NCBI GenBank assembly: GCA_022385805.1
Contig: MU277683.1
Location: forward strand, 310,001-374,000
Source: Pilatotrama ljubarskyi
Taxonomy: Eukaryota > Basidiomycota > Agaricomycetes > Polyporales > Polyporaceae
Direction: 5' to 3'
Length of the DNA: 64,000 nucleotides
The translations under genes were made by a program, and so were the position numbers. Of this stretch, positions 1-10,608 are shown piece by piece (position 1 is the stretch's first letter; the number at the start of each line of letters is the position of its first letter). The notes under the pieces were generated by a model that did no database searches, was not told the DNA's origin, and saw only the letters and a program-made list of their open reading frames with translations.

Positions 1-1975
1 AGACATATGGTGAGCATATCGAGCGTCGTTATTAAAATGCGGTTTGCTCAGCTTTTCCGTAGGCGATGTCTTCTACTTGGAGATTCTGGGGAGGAAGATC
101 GTCATTGTCAACAGCTACGAGATAGCGAACGAGCTCATGGACAAACGCAGTGCGAACTACAGCGACAGGCCGGTCTTTCCCCTATTCATGAAGTAAAACG
201 GCGACAATTTCTGATCGCCAAGCTTACTACTGACCTACGTTTCTTGCAGCTTGGGCTGGGGCGTCAGCGTGACGTTCCTGAAGTACGGTCCGCAGTTCTT
301 CAAGCAACGGCGTATTCTGCAGCAGTACCTCAGCAAGCAGGAAGTTGTTCGCTTCCGTCCCATCCACACCGAAGAGGCACACAAGATGCTCAAGAATATG
401 CTCGATCGCCCAACGGAGTTTGATTGGCTCATCCGCCGGTACGTCCTCAGATTACGCAAATCTACGTAACGTCCTCCCTCTCTAATTCGATCGCCCCAGA
501 TTCGGCGCCGCAGTGATCATGAAGATTGCCTACGGGCACCAGATCGAGTCGGACACCGATGAATACATCAAGATGACAGAGAACGTCTCGCTCGCCCACG
601 TCGATGCTGGCGATCCGGGAACGGCGCCCGTCGATTTCTTCCCCATTCGTGAGTTGCTCGCCTCGCTGACCTGTCGACTCGCGTGCCGACCGCTATCCCA
701 AGTCCAATACTTGCCTTGGTGGTTCCCTGGATGCTGGTTCAACCGTGTGGTCCATAGTAAGTTCTCTCCTGCGTCACAGGAAGCTCGGACTCTCAGCGAT
801 GGTCAGACTGGAGCTGGGCCATCCACAAGTTCCATGACTATCCATTTGAGCAGGTGCAACGCCAGATGGTATGCTTCTCGGTTGCCTTCAGCATACAACG
901 GCGTCTCTGACCCCATCCAGGCGGAAGGACACGCGCCGCCCTCGTTCCTGCTCACCTATCTGGAAGAGTTCTCGAAGCCCGACTACAAAGGAGAGCATAG
1001 TCTCGACGATCTCAAGCACGCCACGGGTGCCATCTATGCGGGCGGCGCGGAAACCGTAAGCATGCTCACCGCTTCCTCTTAGAGTTATCTCGGCTCTAAC
1101 GCCGACTTCGAACTGACACTCGCAGACGTACTCGACTATCAACACGTTCCTGCTCGCGATGCTGCTGCACCCCCACGTGCTGAAAAAGGCGCAGGAGGAG
1201 ATCGACAGAGTCGTGGGGCCCAAGCGGCTGCCCGACTTCGACGACCGCGAGAACCTGCCGTACATAGAGGCGATCTTCCAGGAGGTGCTCAGGTACGTTT
1301 TCTCCATCCGTGCCGTCTTGTCAGCCATATTCGTCCGCTCATCGCACGTTTCGCGACATTGGCAGATGGCGCCCCGTCGTACCCCTTGGTTAGTCTGATT
1401 CGGCAGCAGTTTGGGACCGGATCATGATCCTGTTCGCTTCCCAGGTATTCCGCACAGCACGATGCAAGACGATACGTACAACGGCATGTTCATCCCGAAG
1501 GGCACGATGGTCTTTGCCAACGCATGGTACGTCAGTCTCCCACCGCGTTGGCTGCATTGCTGATGCCTTGGATTCGCAGGAGCATGGCCATGGACGAGCG
1601 CGTGTACCACGATCCCGAGACGTTCAAGCCCGAGCGGTTCCTCCCTGGCCCGCACGGCGGACCCGAGCAATTCCCCCACGCCTCTTTCGGCTTCGGTCGT
1701 CGGTAGGTTCCATACCTCCCCGATTCCGGTAGAGAAGCGTTCTCAATGAGCATGGCAGGGTCTGTCCGGGACGGTTCCTCGCAATGGGCAGCGTGTGGAT
1801 GGCGATCGCCTCCCTGTCCGCGACGATGGACATCCGTAAGGTCGTCGGCCCTGATGGCAAGGAGATCACTCCCAGCGGAGAGTACACTTCCGGGCTGTCC
1901 TGCTGGCCGAAGCCGTTCCCGGCCGACATCCATCCGCGCTCTGAGGAGGCACGCCGCCTCATCTTGAGCTACTGA
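1..1975 (+). CDS. Cytochrome P450 monooxygenase (5' end outside window)
   Basis: Heme-thiolate monooxygenase, expected to be ER-anchored and to oxidise a small lipophilic substrate with electrons from CPR. The membrane anchor and first exons lie left of the window. Base 9 ends an exon reading T-Y-G and an intron starts at base 10, with the next exon opening GDVFYLEILGRK. Visible family marks are the I-helix AGGAETT, the K-helix ExxR in EAIFQEVLR, the PERF region FKPERF, and the heme loop FGFGRRVCPGRFLA, whose codons are split by an intron at about 1701-1759. A short exon near 1364-1387 encodes the WRPVVPL strand. The stop is at 1973-1975. The sequence resembles the large CYP64-like group of basidiomycete P450s often labelled O-methylsterigmatocystin oxidoreductase. 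I cannot name the family or substrate. All catalytic motifs are intact, so this is not a pseudogene within the visible part. Confidence 0.93.
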
Positions 1976-2305
1976 ACGACTGCGTCGTCGGACGGCAGAT
2001 TGATGACCCTCACGAACACTGATCCCGACTCACCATGATTTTGAAGAGTGCTGGTAGGAGCGTTTCCATCAGCCCGTCGACTACGCCATGTAGATACTGT
2101 ACCACCACCACGATTGCCGCCGCTTGCTGTGCCTGTGTTGTACTATAACATCGCTGTCGTCGCTCTGTCGTCCGCCTTGCCCGTTTCTGTCTTGTCTCTC
2201 CACCCCATATACACGTCTTTCTTGTCTGCCGTTGGGTCGCGCCATTCTGACCTCTCTGTCTCCAGTGCACAAAGAAAACTGTCCATGTTCCATGCTATCA
2301 GAATC
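1976..2305. other. Convergent intergenic spacer
   Basis: The 3' ends of the P450 and V-ATPase subunit H genes face each other here. I see no coding exon, RNA gene or repeat. Short open frames on both strands show no family signature. Confidence 0.6.
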
Positions 2306-4171
2306 TTACACGGCGGCCCACGGATGGCTCACGAGCCGCTGCACCGAGATCAGTGCCTGGTATCGTACGTCAGGGTCAGGGTGCGACATGAGCTCCATGA
2401 CGCGAGTCTTTCCTCCCAGGTCAGTCAATATCCTGTAAAGTTTAAGGCGCTCAGCACGCGGTGCAAGGCGAACCGAACGGATGGAGGGTACTGACTTCTT
2501 GCCCCGCTCATAGTGCTTGACGTATTGCCCGATGTCGTGCGCTGCGACGGCGAGCACGGTGGGGTCGCTCGACTCGGAGAGGAGTCTGATCAGGATCCTA
2601 CCGCATGTATGTCAGCGTGCCGAACAAGACCGACAGACCGGGGGGCACCTACTTGAGCAGCTCGTAGTCCTTGTCGTTGAGCTTCGTCGCGTTCTCTTTC
2701 CAGAACAGGTCGGATTCGTGCACCGGCGTCCATGATAGATGTCCGGACAGGAGCTCGGAGCGGTACTCGTCGTATGTCCTAAGGTGCATTCAGCTCAACA
2801 GTCCCCGGTATAGGCTACCGATGACATACGTTAAGCTCTCGAACCGTGCACTGAGCTCGTCGCGCAGGAACTGAATATCCTCCACGATATCTTCGTCTGT
2901 CCACTTCCGGCCAGACAAGTTCTTGGCGAATGGTAGTAGCTGGGCCACGAGCATCGCAGGGAGGTTTGCCTGTGGTGCTTTCGAGACCAGGTTCTGCACG
3001 CTCGCAAATGAGTCGGAGATCCGCTGTCATATATCTAAAGCTGGTGCATACCCGGAAGGTCGCGACGATTACTCGTATCACTTTCTCCTTCGCAGCTCCC
3101 TGGGCGACGTCGACGAGGAGAGGTATAATGTCGAAGCGCCTTCGCCAAGAGTCAGCATGCGTCGACTCGTGCATGGTCATTAAACATACCTCTGGATTTG
3201 TTCTGCGACCTCCTGCTCGAACGTGAGCAGCCACAAGCAGAACCCTACTTGGTAGCTCATCTGCGGTGTGGGGTTGTGCCGCAAGATGTCCACCAGCCTA
3301 GATGCACTGAGCAACATGCCAACCGTTTTGTAATAGGCGGATATCTCACCCTCCGACGAGAGAGGCATTGGCCCAGACTGCTTGCCGGCATTCAGGACGA
3401 GAGAGAATAGCTTCCAGGCACTGGACGGCGATATCACGCTTGTGCGGAGAGGGAACGGAGACGAAGATGGCGAGAGTGTTGAGGAAGGGGTTCAGTTGTT
3501 GGGCCTGTAGAGGAGATTTCTCCGAGCTGGACAGACGATGAGGTTCCGTGAGCATTGGAGTGGGCTAATAGGAACCGACCTCAAGAGGACAGTGAGGATC
3601 TGTGTCGCTTTCAGCTGCACAAAGTCATCCTGCGACTCCAGGATTCTATTCGGACGTCAGAATGTTGCTCAACGGCCAAAGCCAGGTGGTGTGATACCTA
3701 AGTAGTGGGCCGTAGGGGAGCTCTGGATCGGTTTGAGATGCACTGGTAAACCAGGGTATCCGGTCCTCATGATCTAGACATGGAGCAGCCGTGCAGCATA
3801 TGTATACACGGATCAAAGTAGACAAACATACCAGTGAGTGCGTCGGCGATCAGGACAAGGATAAACGACTGAGTGTCGATCCTCTGGAGCTTCTTGAGCA
3901 GTCGCAGATACAGTAGAGCATAGGTCTGGCCGTCCGAGACCAGCAAGGACTCAATCTTGGGCTTTGGCTGGCGGTCAACCTTCTTGATCAAGCTGAGCTC
4001 CTCAGATGTGATGAGGCCGGCGCGCTGGTATCCCTGTATCGAGCGGGGTGAGCAACCGTGCCGCGCCTGGCGGGGTGGTGGCTGAGCGCGTACCTCCCAT
4101 GGCACGGGCTTTGCGCGTATCTTTGCCGAGTTCTCGTCGAGGTATGGGTTTGAGACGAGTGAGATGGACAT
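2306..4171 (-). CDS. VMA13: V-type H+-ATPase subunit H
   Basis: Regulatory subunit of the peripheral V1 sector, which couples V1 to the proton-pumping Vo ring on vacuole and endosome membranes and silences ATPase activity when V1 detaches. The first exon starts [20 protein letters not shown] and continues across a short intron into [20 protein letters not shown]. Later exons carry the helical-repeat segments [49 protein letters not shown] and [18 protein letters not shown]. The C-terminal lobe contains [20 protein letters not shown] and [20 protein letters not shown], which is very well conserved in the family. I count about eight exons and roughly 430 residues, the usual length. It is divergent from mL46, with only 200 bases between the two start codons. 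I am confident in the assignment; exact exon edges are inferred. Confidence 0.94.
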
Positions 4172-4371
4172 CGTGAGTAGACCCGAGGGCGCAGACGGCC
4201 CAGGAGCGGTGGACAGTGCTGGACGAGAGCAGCGACCGCGCAGAGTCCGGCGGTGACCTCAGTGCTAGTCCAAGCGCCCGCGTTCCCACGGTCCGGATTG
4301 GGCAGGCTGCTCTTTACAGCTCTCCGAAATTTCAGAGGAACGTCCAGTGTGGGTTGTCTGCTGCTCGTCTG
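4172..4371. promoter_or_regulatory. Shared divergent promoter of VMA13 and mL46
   Basis: Only 200 bases separate the two ATGs, so the upstream regions of both genes must overlap here. I see no clear TATA box. That agrees with broadly expressed housekeeping promoters, but the agreement is inference. Confidence 0.5.
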
Positions 4372-5458
4372 ATGTGGTCCAGGAATGTCGTCGCCGTCTG
4401 CAGACATCGCTCGAGAGGTGCGTCGTAATGCTGAGATATATACCCGATGGCTAACAGAGCGATTTCGCAGCGTGTCTGCATGCCCCGTCACGCTCATTAG
4501 CGTCGGTCGCCGAGGCACCTTCACCACTCGCATCCTCCTCCACGTCCGACCCCGCCAACGCCCCCAAAGTCGTTCTCAACGCCGCCGTCATCCTCAACCG
4601 CTCCCCCATCCTCACCCGCACCCCCACGCTCTTCGAACGCGCCTACTTCGCATACCAGTCGCGCATCCGCCGCGCGCTCTTCAACCCCTTCCCGACCGAC
4701 TTCTACTTCAAGACCGGCTCGCTGCTCGAGCGCAAGTTCGCGAAGGAGGAGCGTTTGCGCGATCGCGAGGCGTTTGGTGGACCGTGGACGCTCAAGCGAA
4801 GGAAACAGGGCCCCGCAGAGGTGGACGAGGACGGGATCCTCATCGCTTCGGCCGACCAGGCGGAGACCATGGGTGAGGAGCCCGTCGAGCCGCCTGCACC
4901 GAGGATACACGAGTCGGACAAGACAGGGGATGTGAAGAGCTTGGATAGGAAGGGTGAGCGTAACCTGTACTTGCTCATCCGAGGGAAGGACTACGCGGGC
5001 AAGGAGGTGTGGAGGTTCCCCCAGGGCGGGTTGCAGGAGGGCGAGTTCTTGCACCAGGTAGGTGACCCTGTCTTCGAGGCTGCCATTCAATACCGTTAAA
5101 AGGGCTCTGCAGGCGGCATTGCGCGACCTCCAGGCGGAGTGTGGCATCAACATGGACACATGGATCGTAGGCAAGAAGCCCATTGCGGTCTACCAGCCCT
5201 CATTACCCGAGAGCACAAAGAAGAGCCTTGGCGGAGAGGTACGCTACCGTCCTTGACTCTTGCGGTTCGCTCCAGCTCACGCCCGTCCTTCCGATGCAGC
5301 TCTATACGTTCTTCCTCAAAGCGCACATCCTCGCGGGCCAGGTCCGGCCAGACGGCAAGAATGTCACCGACTTTGCCTGGCTCACAAAAGAGGAGATCGA
5401 GCCTCGGGTGGAGAAGGACTACTGGGCGAGCGTGAAGGATATTCTATCTGACTTCTAA
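4372..5458 (+). CDS. MRPL17: Mitochondrial ribosomal protein mL46 (yeast MRPL17 family)
   Basis: Large-subunit mitoribosomal protein with a degenerate NUDIX fold. I chose the ATG at 4372 because it gives an arginine-rich, acid-free presequence (MWSRNVVAVCRHRSRACLH) after removing a 53-base intron at 4418-4470 (GTGCGT donor, CTAAC branch, CGCAG end). An alternative ATG at 4385 would need a different donor and gives no such presequence. The body shows ILTRTPTLFERAYFAYQSR, the typical FPTDFYFKTGSLLERKF block, and the NUDIX-like segment GKEVWRFPQGGLQEGE followed after an intron by AALRDLQAECG. The last exon has LYTFFLKAHILAGQV and ends WASVKDILSDF. It is about 300 residues long with three introns. 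It converges with the nuclease gene, which begins 146 bases beyond. Confidence 0.93.
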
Positions 5459-5604
5459 TATATCACCACCCTTAATGTGCGTCATGGATCACGCCCACTC
5501 AGAGTATTAGACATCATCGGCACCTTCATTATGCGGATTGCCCAGTTGCAATCCGAAGTACTGTAGTATTGTACCGCCAGAATGTCTAGGGGTGAGTAGG
5601 GAGA

Positions 5605-7094
5605 TCACTTGGGCGCGCTGATCGCCTTGCGGGTCTCGGGACGCTTGAGAGCGTCGTCGAACTTCCGCACGATCACCTCGCACTTGACCGTTTTGCAGAT
5701 GTGTTTTGAGTTTGCCTTCACGGAGTCCGAGAAGAGTGTCAGGCCTGCAGCGCGCTCGACAGCCTCGACTACGGTGCGCCAAGCTTGAGAACGCGTCTAA
5801 TTGGCACAAGACGCAGAATAACGTACCGGGCACGACGAAGCTTTCGAGCTTCGCCTCGTCCGGAATGATAGCGTTCGGTAGCACGAATGCGCCTGTCGAG
5901 ATCTCCGGGACGTCTGGTCTCGAGGGCGAGGAAGGCCTTGAAGCGAGGACCACCTTCGCAAAGTGCGTAGGTACGGAGATGTTCGGAGGGTTGCCAATGA
6001 CCTCGTGGCACTGCAAGAAGGGGAGTTCGCTCAGCGACGCGGGTACGGTAGGTAGCAGAGACTTCGCAGAGACTCACCACACGCCACTTGCCGTCAGTGT
6101 CGAGTTTTGGTAAGTAGAGAGGGATGGTGAAGACGTAGACGTCCGCGAACGACGAGGTAAGCCGTCTGCACCAGTCCTCGACGTACGCCCAGTCTACATA
6201 TGGGAAGAGCTGAGCGGCTTCTCTATGCCCGATGTTGGTGGAATACGTACAATGCCTGTTGAAGCCGGCACCAACTTGAGGCGCGATGTTCGTCAATAGG
6301 AACGTCTCATCCATTGCCGCCTATACAACCCGTCCATCGAGTGAGCTTCTGCACGTTCCACGGAAGCGTACGCGATGCACCTACTTGCGACATCTTGGCA
6401 TCTGCGGCCGGGACCCTGCATAACTCTATCAGCAACCAGCTCGTATTCCCCGGGTAGTAGAACTTACATGTGTCCGCGGTCATACCCGCTGCGGAAATAG
6501 TCCTGCAGCTTCGCGCGGAACATGGCGGGGATGGACGCGTCCTCCGTGAACTGCGAGTTGGAGCGGTCGCCCGTCTCGTCAGTGTTCCTGGGCTCGAGAG
6601 CTGACTTCCCGAGAGATGCGAGCGTCAGGTGCTCTGCTGTCTAGAGCGGCGTGAGTGAGACGGGGCGGAAAGGCTCGTTGCACGTAGACATACCCAGGCT
6701 GGATGCCTCAAGCGACGGTCATAGCCCGCAACGTACGCTCGCCGCACAAGGAGGTCAGAGATGGGACCTATCAGGGACCTGGTCAGTATGACAAGCCTAG
6801 GGTTGAAAGTAGTGGTTCGTGCAACACACCTGGGTTCCCGTACTTCAGCACGGCAGTGTCCACCTTCATGAGCGATCCCGGGGCCGTCTCCATCCTCGTG
6901 CCCTCGCCGGGCTTCACGTCAATCACCGGCGGCGGGGGCGCCGTCTGCGTAGACACAGGCGCAGGCACAGGCGCGGCCACCGAAGGCGGGAGGACGTCCC
7001 GCCTGCTACGGGCGGTCACGGCGGTCGCGACACCGCCGCCGACGAGCGCGCCGACGGCGAAAACCGCTGCGTGGACGATCGTCGAGCTTGGCAT
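5605..7094 (-). CDS. NUC1: Mitochondrial DNA/RNA non-specific nuclease (EndoG/NUC1)
   Basis: Sugar-non-specific endonuclease of mitochondria, linked in yeast to mtDNA turnover and programmed death. The start is the ATG at 7094, followed by a membrane-anchor-like MPSSTIVHAAVFAVGALV. Upstream codons are open but contain no ATG. The ββα-metal core is plain: AKLQDYFRSGYDRGHM holds the catalytic His of the DRGH motif, followed across a small exon by VPAADAKMSQ and then AAMDETFLLTNIAPQVGAGF, with the metal-binding Asn in that block. WAYVEDWCRRLTSSF, HEVIGNPPNISVPTHFAKVV and GAFVLPNAIIPDEAKLESF match yeast NUC1 in order. The final exon ends KAISAPK with its stop at 5605-5607. Where yeast has TGPLYLP this protein reads TIPLYLP, a small departure near the core. 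Introns are numerous (about six). Confidence 0.93.
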
Positions 7095-7970
7095 CCTGCC
7101 TTTGAGTGCGGAGAATGAGAAGGCGGGCAGCGTGGGGGTCGAGGGGGTCGACGGAGCAGAGCTGGTCGAGGAGAGCCTGAAGGAGAGGCTGCGGCAGAGA
7201 ACGCGCTCAGAGCGGCTGCACGATCGAGCGCATCCCACTTTTCCGCCGTCCGGACCGCGCTTTCCGGAGTTCGCCCAGTACAAGGGCGCCTAACAATAAT
7301 AGCCTGGCGTCGGTCGACGACGCAGTCGATGGGACGAGGCGACGAGAGGCAAGTTGTCAAACACGAGTAATACTTGTGCACAGTCCATCCAATATATACA
7401 TTCATCTCGCTTACTCTAATTTGCGCTATCGATCAATCATACAACCAAAGGTGACTGGGAGGGGGAGGTAGTAGGTAGCGGGGAAAGGCAGAAAGGGAGC
7501 ATTGGCGCATGAATGCATGTGAGGCGGGACCGTGGACTATGGTACGTGGGGTTGTGATGGCCGGGAGCAACTAGTACTTGGCATGCAAGAAGAGAGTTGA
7601 AGACAAGCAGAGTAGACAGGAGAAGGACAAGGTGAACTATAGCGTTTTCAACGGAGAGGTGCGCCGGCGCGCTCTCTTGCGCTGCAGAGACCAAGGCCGC
7701 CGGCTGGAGATTAATGGGAAGGATGACACGCGGAGCGTTCGAAGCCAATCACACAGGGGATTCAGGAAGAATACGACCCGCAGACATCATAAGAGCAGCG
7801 TAGGAGTGGAAAGGAGCACAAAACCACGAAAGCTGGAGAAGATCTGGTGGTAGGAGATTGGAAAGGGAAAGGAGGGTGGCGAGTCTGTTGACGAACGGGT
7901 CGTGTAATATGCAGAGTATGGAATACTCTACCTAGGCCCGCAGACCGTCCACCCGCGCGGTTACCGCCCT
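7095..7970. other. Spacer upstream of NUC1, holding the PIN4-like 3' region
   Basis: Both neighbours are on the minus strand. The segment should hold the 3' untranslated region of the PIN4-like gene and the NUC1 promoter. A TATATA-like stretch lies at about 7390-7397. I see no conserved coding exon. Confidence 0.5.
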
Positions 7971-9765
7971 TTAGATCTCCAGCGGCTCGTGCGAGCGAGC
8001 CTCGAACCCCCCGCGGTTGGTCTGGCTCTCCCGACGCTCCCTGCGAGACTCAAAGCCGCCAGCACCAGGGCCACGCGGCTGCCGGACGACTCCAGTCGGG
8101 CTATCCATACCGCCACCGTTCAAGCCCGAGACGCTGGCAGGGAGAGTAGGAACAGGAGGGATGCCGTTATTGCCAAAAGCGCCGCCGTTGCCGAACAGAG
8201 AGGCGAAGCCCGGAGAACGACGGGAAGGGGAGGCGATGGTGGCGTAACCCTCGCGGATGTTGCCGTTGGACGCGCGGGTGGTGAGACGGGGCGCTTGGGC
8301 CTGCAGGCTCTTCATGTCCGGCATAGACTTCTTGACACGGAGAGACGACGCGGTCATGGGCGACGTCGCGGAGAGGTAGGAAGCCGGAGCGCGCGAGAGA
8401 GTCTGGCGCGAGCCAGGGCCGCCGGTCTGTTTAAATGGAATGAGCTCAGCAACAGTCACTCAGTGGTAACCGTCCAGGGTACTTACAGCATTGGGGTCGA
8501 AGCGAGTGACCACCGCGTAACGCTCGTCGCCCTCTCCAACAGAGTAGTGGTAGACACCGAGCTTCTGAGCCACGAGATGGACCACGCGCCGCTGCTTCGC
8601 CGTCAAAGTCCGCGAGAAGGCAAGCTCATCACGCATGGGATCGTCCTTGAACAACAGGATGCGCGAATAGATCTCAAGCGTCGACGGGTCGTTGAGATCA
8701 AGCTCGTTCGAGGGTGACTTCATCCCAGCGCCAGGGGACACCGAGGGCATTGGAGGAGACACAGTGAACGACTGGGACGTGGGGAGCGGCGGCATTTGCG
8801 GAGGCGAATACTGCGAGCCTTGGTAAACGTTCGACGCGGAGAACGACCGCTGTGGCGTAAACGGCGTCGACAGAACGGTGCCGTAGTCGTCGTATCCCTG
8901 CTGTTGCTGCTGCATCGCCTGCTGTTCCTTCTCGAGCTGCATGGAACGCATGCGACGAATCGCCTTCTCCCGTTCGATCCGTTCCTTCTCCCCGGCTTGG
9001 AGCACCTTTTTGTACTCAACTCGGAGCTTGCGGCCCTGCACATCGAAGCCGTTGAGGGCGGCCACGACGGCGTCCGCGTCAGCTGCTTGGCGGAAGTTGG
9101 CGAAGGCCAGCCCGCGGAACTGGCCAGACTGGTCGAGATGATAGTTGAAGGCGTAAGGAGTCGGAATCGACAGCGATGCCTGCGCGGATCGTCAGTGGAG
9201 CTCGAAAAGGCATGGGGGCGGAAGCGGGCTCTCACAATAATGTCAAGCAGAGTCTCACGTTTAACGTTGAATGGGATGTTCTTTATGACGATCGCGGTGG
9301 GTATGATCTCGTCGTCCCCCGCCGGTGTCCCCGGAGTCATGGGCGGGGCGTGCATGTGACTCATGGGAGGAGACCCTCCGGACGAGGACAGATCAGAGTT
9401 GTTGGGGGGGGAAAGAGAGCGATTGTCAGGTATACCGCCCGTATTGTCGAGCCATTGCTGGATTTTGCGATGAAGAGTAAGTCTGGTAGCCAGGAGCAGC
9501 TAGAATACGGGCCGCAACTCACAGTAGGTAGGCCGGCACGCGAAGGCTTGTTCTTGAGTGGAGACTGGTTCATGCCGAGGGGGTTATACTGCGACTGGGC
9601 GGGGATAGGAGGGGATGTAGAGTAGTGGTATGGACTTCTACCGTTGCCGCCTGCGTTGCCTTCGTAATCGTAAGTATCATGAAGACGTTGCTGAGGGGGC
9701 TGCGAGCCGAGGGAGAGGGTTGCGACTTGCGAGGCGATGTCCGGGGTGGAGGAGGAGCTGGTCAT
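7971..9765 (-). CDS. PIN4/Cip1-like RNA-binding protein (RRM + R3H)
   Basis: Probable post-transcriptional regulator of the yeast Pin4/Mdt1 and fission-yeast Cip1/Cip2 family. The first exon begins MTSSSSTPDIASQVATLSLG and is low-complexity. The RRM starts at TAIVIKNIPFNVKRETLLDI (RNP2-like), runs through YAFNYHLDQSGQFRGLAFAN (RNP1) and ends at GFDVQGRKLRVEYKK. A Q-rich basic helix follows. The R3H domain is DELAFSRTLTAKQRRVVHLV with the RxxxH core and the following YHYSVGEGDERYAVVTR. The tail after the last intron is Ser/Gly/Arg-rich and disordered, ending RSHEPLEI. No SQ/TQ cluster as dense as in yeast Pin4 is obvious. Roughly 540 residues, about four introns. It is divergent from the GAT-EH gene. 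The name is by domain order only. Confidence 0.87.
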
Positions 9766-10608
9766 GATGCGTATTCCGGGTGATGCCTGCGAGGAATTAG
9801 AGGAGGATGGTACAAAGCCGTTCGTGAAGATGACTCGTTAGATGGAAATAATGGAGAGGTTAGTGAAGACGAGGGAGGGACAATGCACCAGACAGCGAAG
9901 ATGGTCGTTGATGGAAAAAGTACGCCCGGAAGACAGACGCTCGGCGGTGTGAACTCCTCTCAGCCATCCTTGTTCCCTGCACACCACGAGGCCGCCCGCG
10001 ACGGTTCCATCGCCTTTCTGTTCGTCCAAGAACATCACTTCGTTACGGACATAGCTCCTTTCGTGCACGCTAGCTGCAGAATGTGTGCTGGAAATGCCTC
10101 CGTCGATCTCGCCGTCGACACCACAGCCGCCCGGGTGTGCTCCGATGTCATGATGTCCCTCTGAGACTAGCTACGGTGTGCTACAGTATTCATGTACGAA
10201 TCAAAGAATGACCCAGGGGTGCATGCACTTGTATATATGATTGTAGCCGCGCCCAGTGGCCGGTCATTTCGGCGCTGTATTGGAGGACAGGCACCGTGCG
10301 CAGCGGCGTTCTCTGCGCGTGCTGCGCGCTGTGGATATCGATGATGCTGTGCGGTCTGTGGGGGTAAGAGTGTGTCGTCAACGTTGTGGTCCTCATCGTC
10401 GTCGTCGTTGAGCAGCAAGCAGTCCGCATCTTCGCGATCATCTCCATGCCCCTCCGGCGCCGTCTCTCCGCCCAGCCTCCGGGAAACCTGTGCACGAGCC
10501 CGAGGCAATCTCGGGCCTACTCGAGCTACAGCCAATGTGAGCTAATGATCTTCTCCGCGTACCGTTCATATCAAAGATTGTGTCCCGGCGACCTTCTCAA
10601 ACACTTTC
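9766..10608. promoter_or_regulatory. Divergent promoter of the PIN4-like and GAT-EH genes
   Basis: No conserved exon is supported. A TATATA-like motif lies near 10229-10236. A possible extra first exon of the GAT-EH gene opens with an ATG at 10446 and could end near 10540 at a GTGAGC donor, with a CTAAT branch and a CCCCCAG acceptor at about 10627. Its phase fits the downstream frame. It would replace the ATG at 10609. Confidence 0.45.

Noticed and set aside
7095..7283. Longer NUC1 N-terminus starting upstream of 7094
   Set aside because: The frame is open but its first codon is TTG, and there is no ATG in that stretch. The ATG at 7094 gives a normal family start.
10167..10535. Minus-strand frame with an Asp-rich run between the PIN4-like and GAT-EH genes
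   Set aside because: The run comes from a simple GTC/GAC repeat. No other coding evidence or conserved motif.
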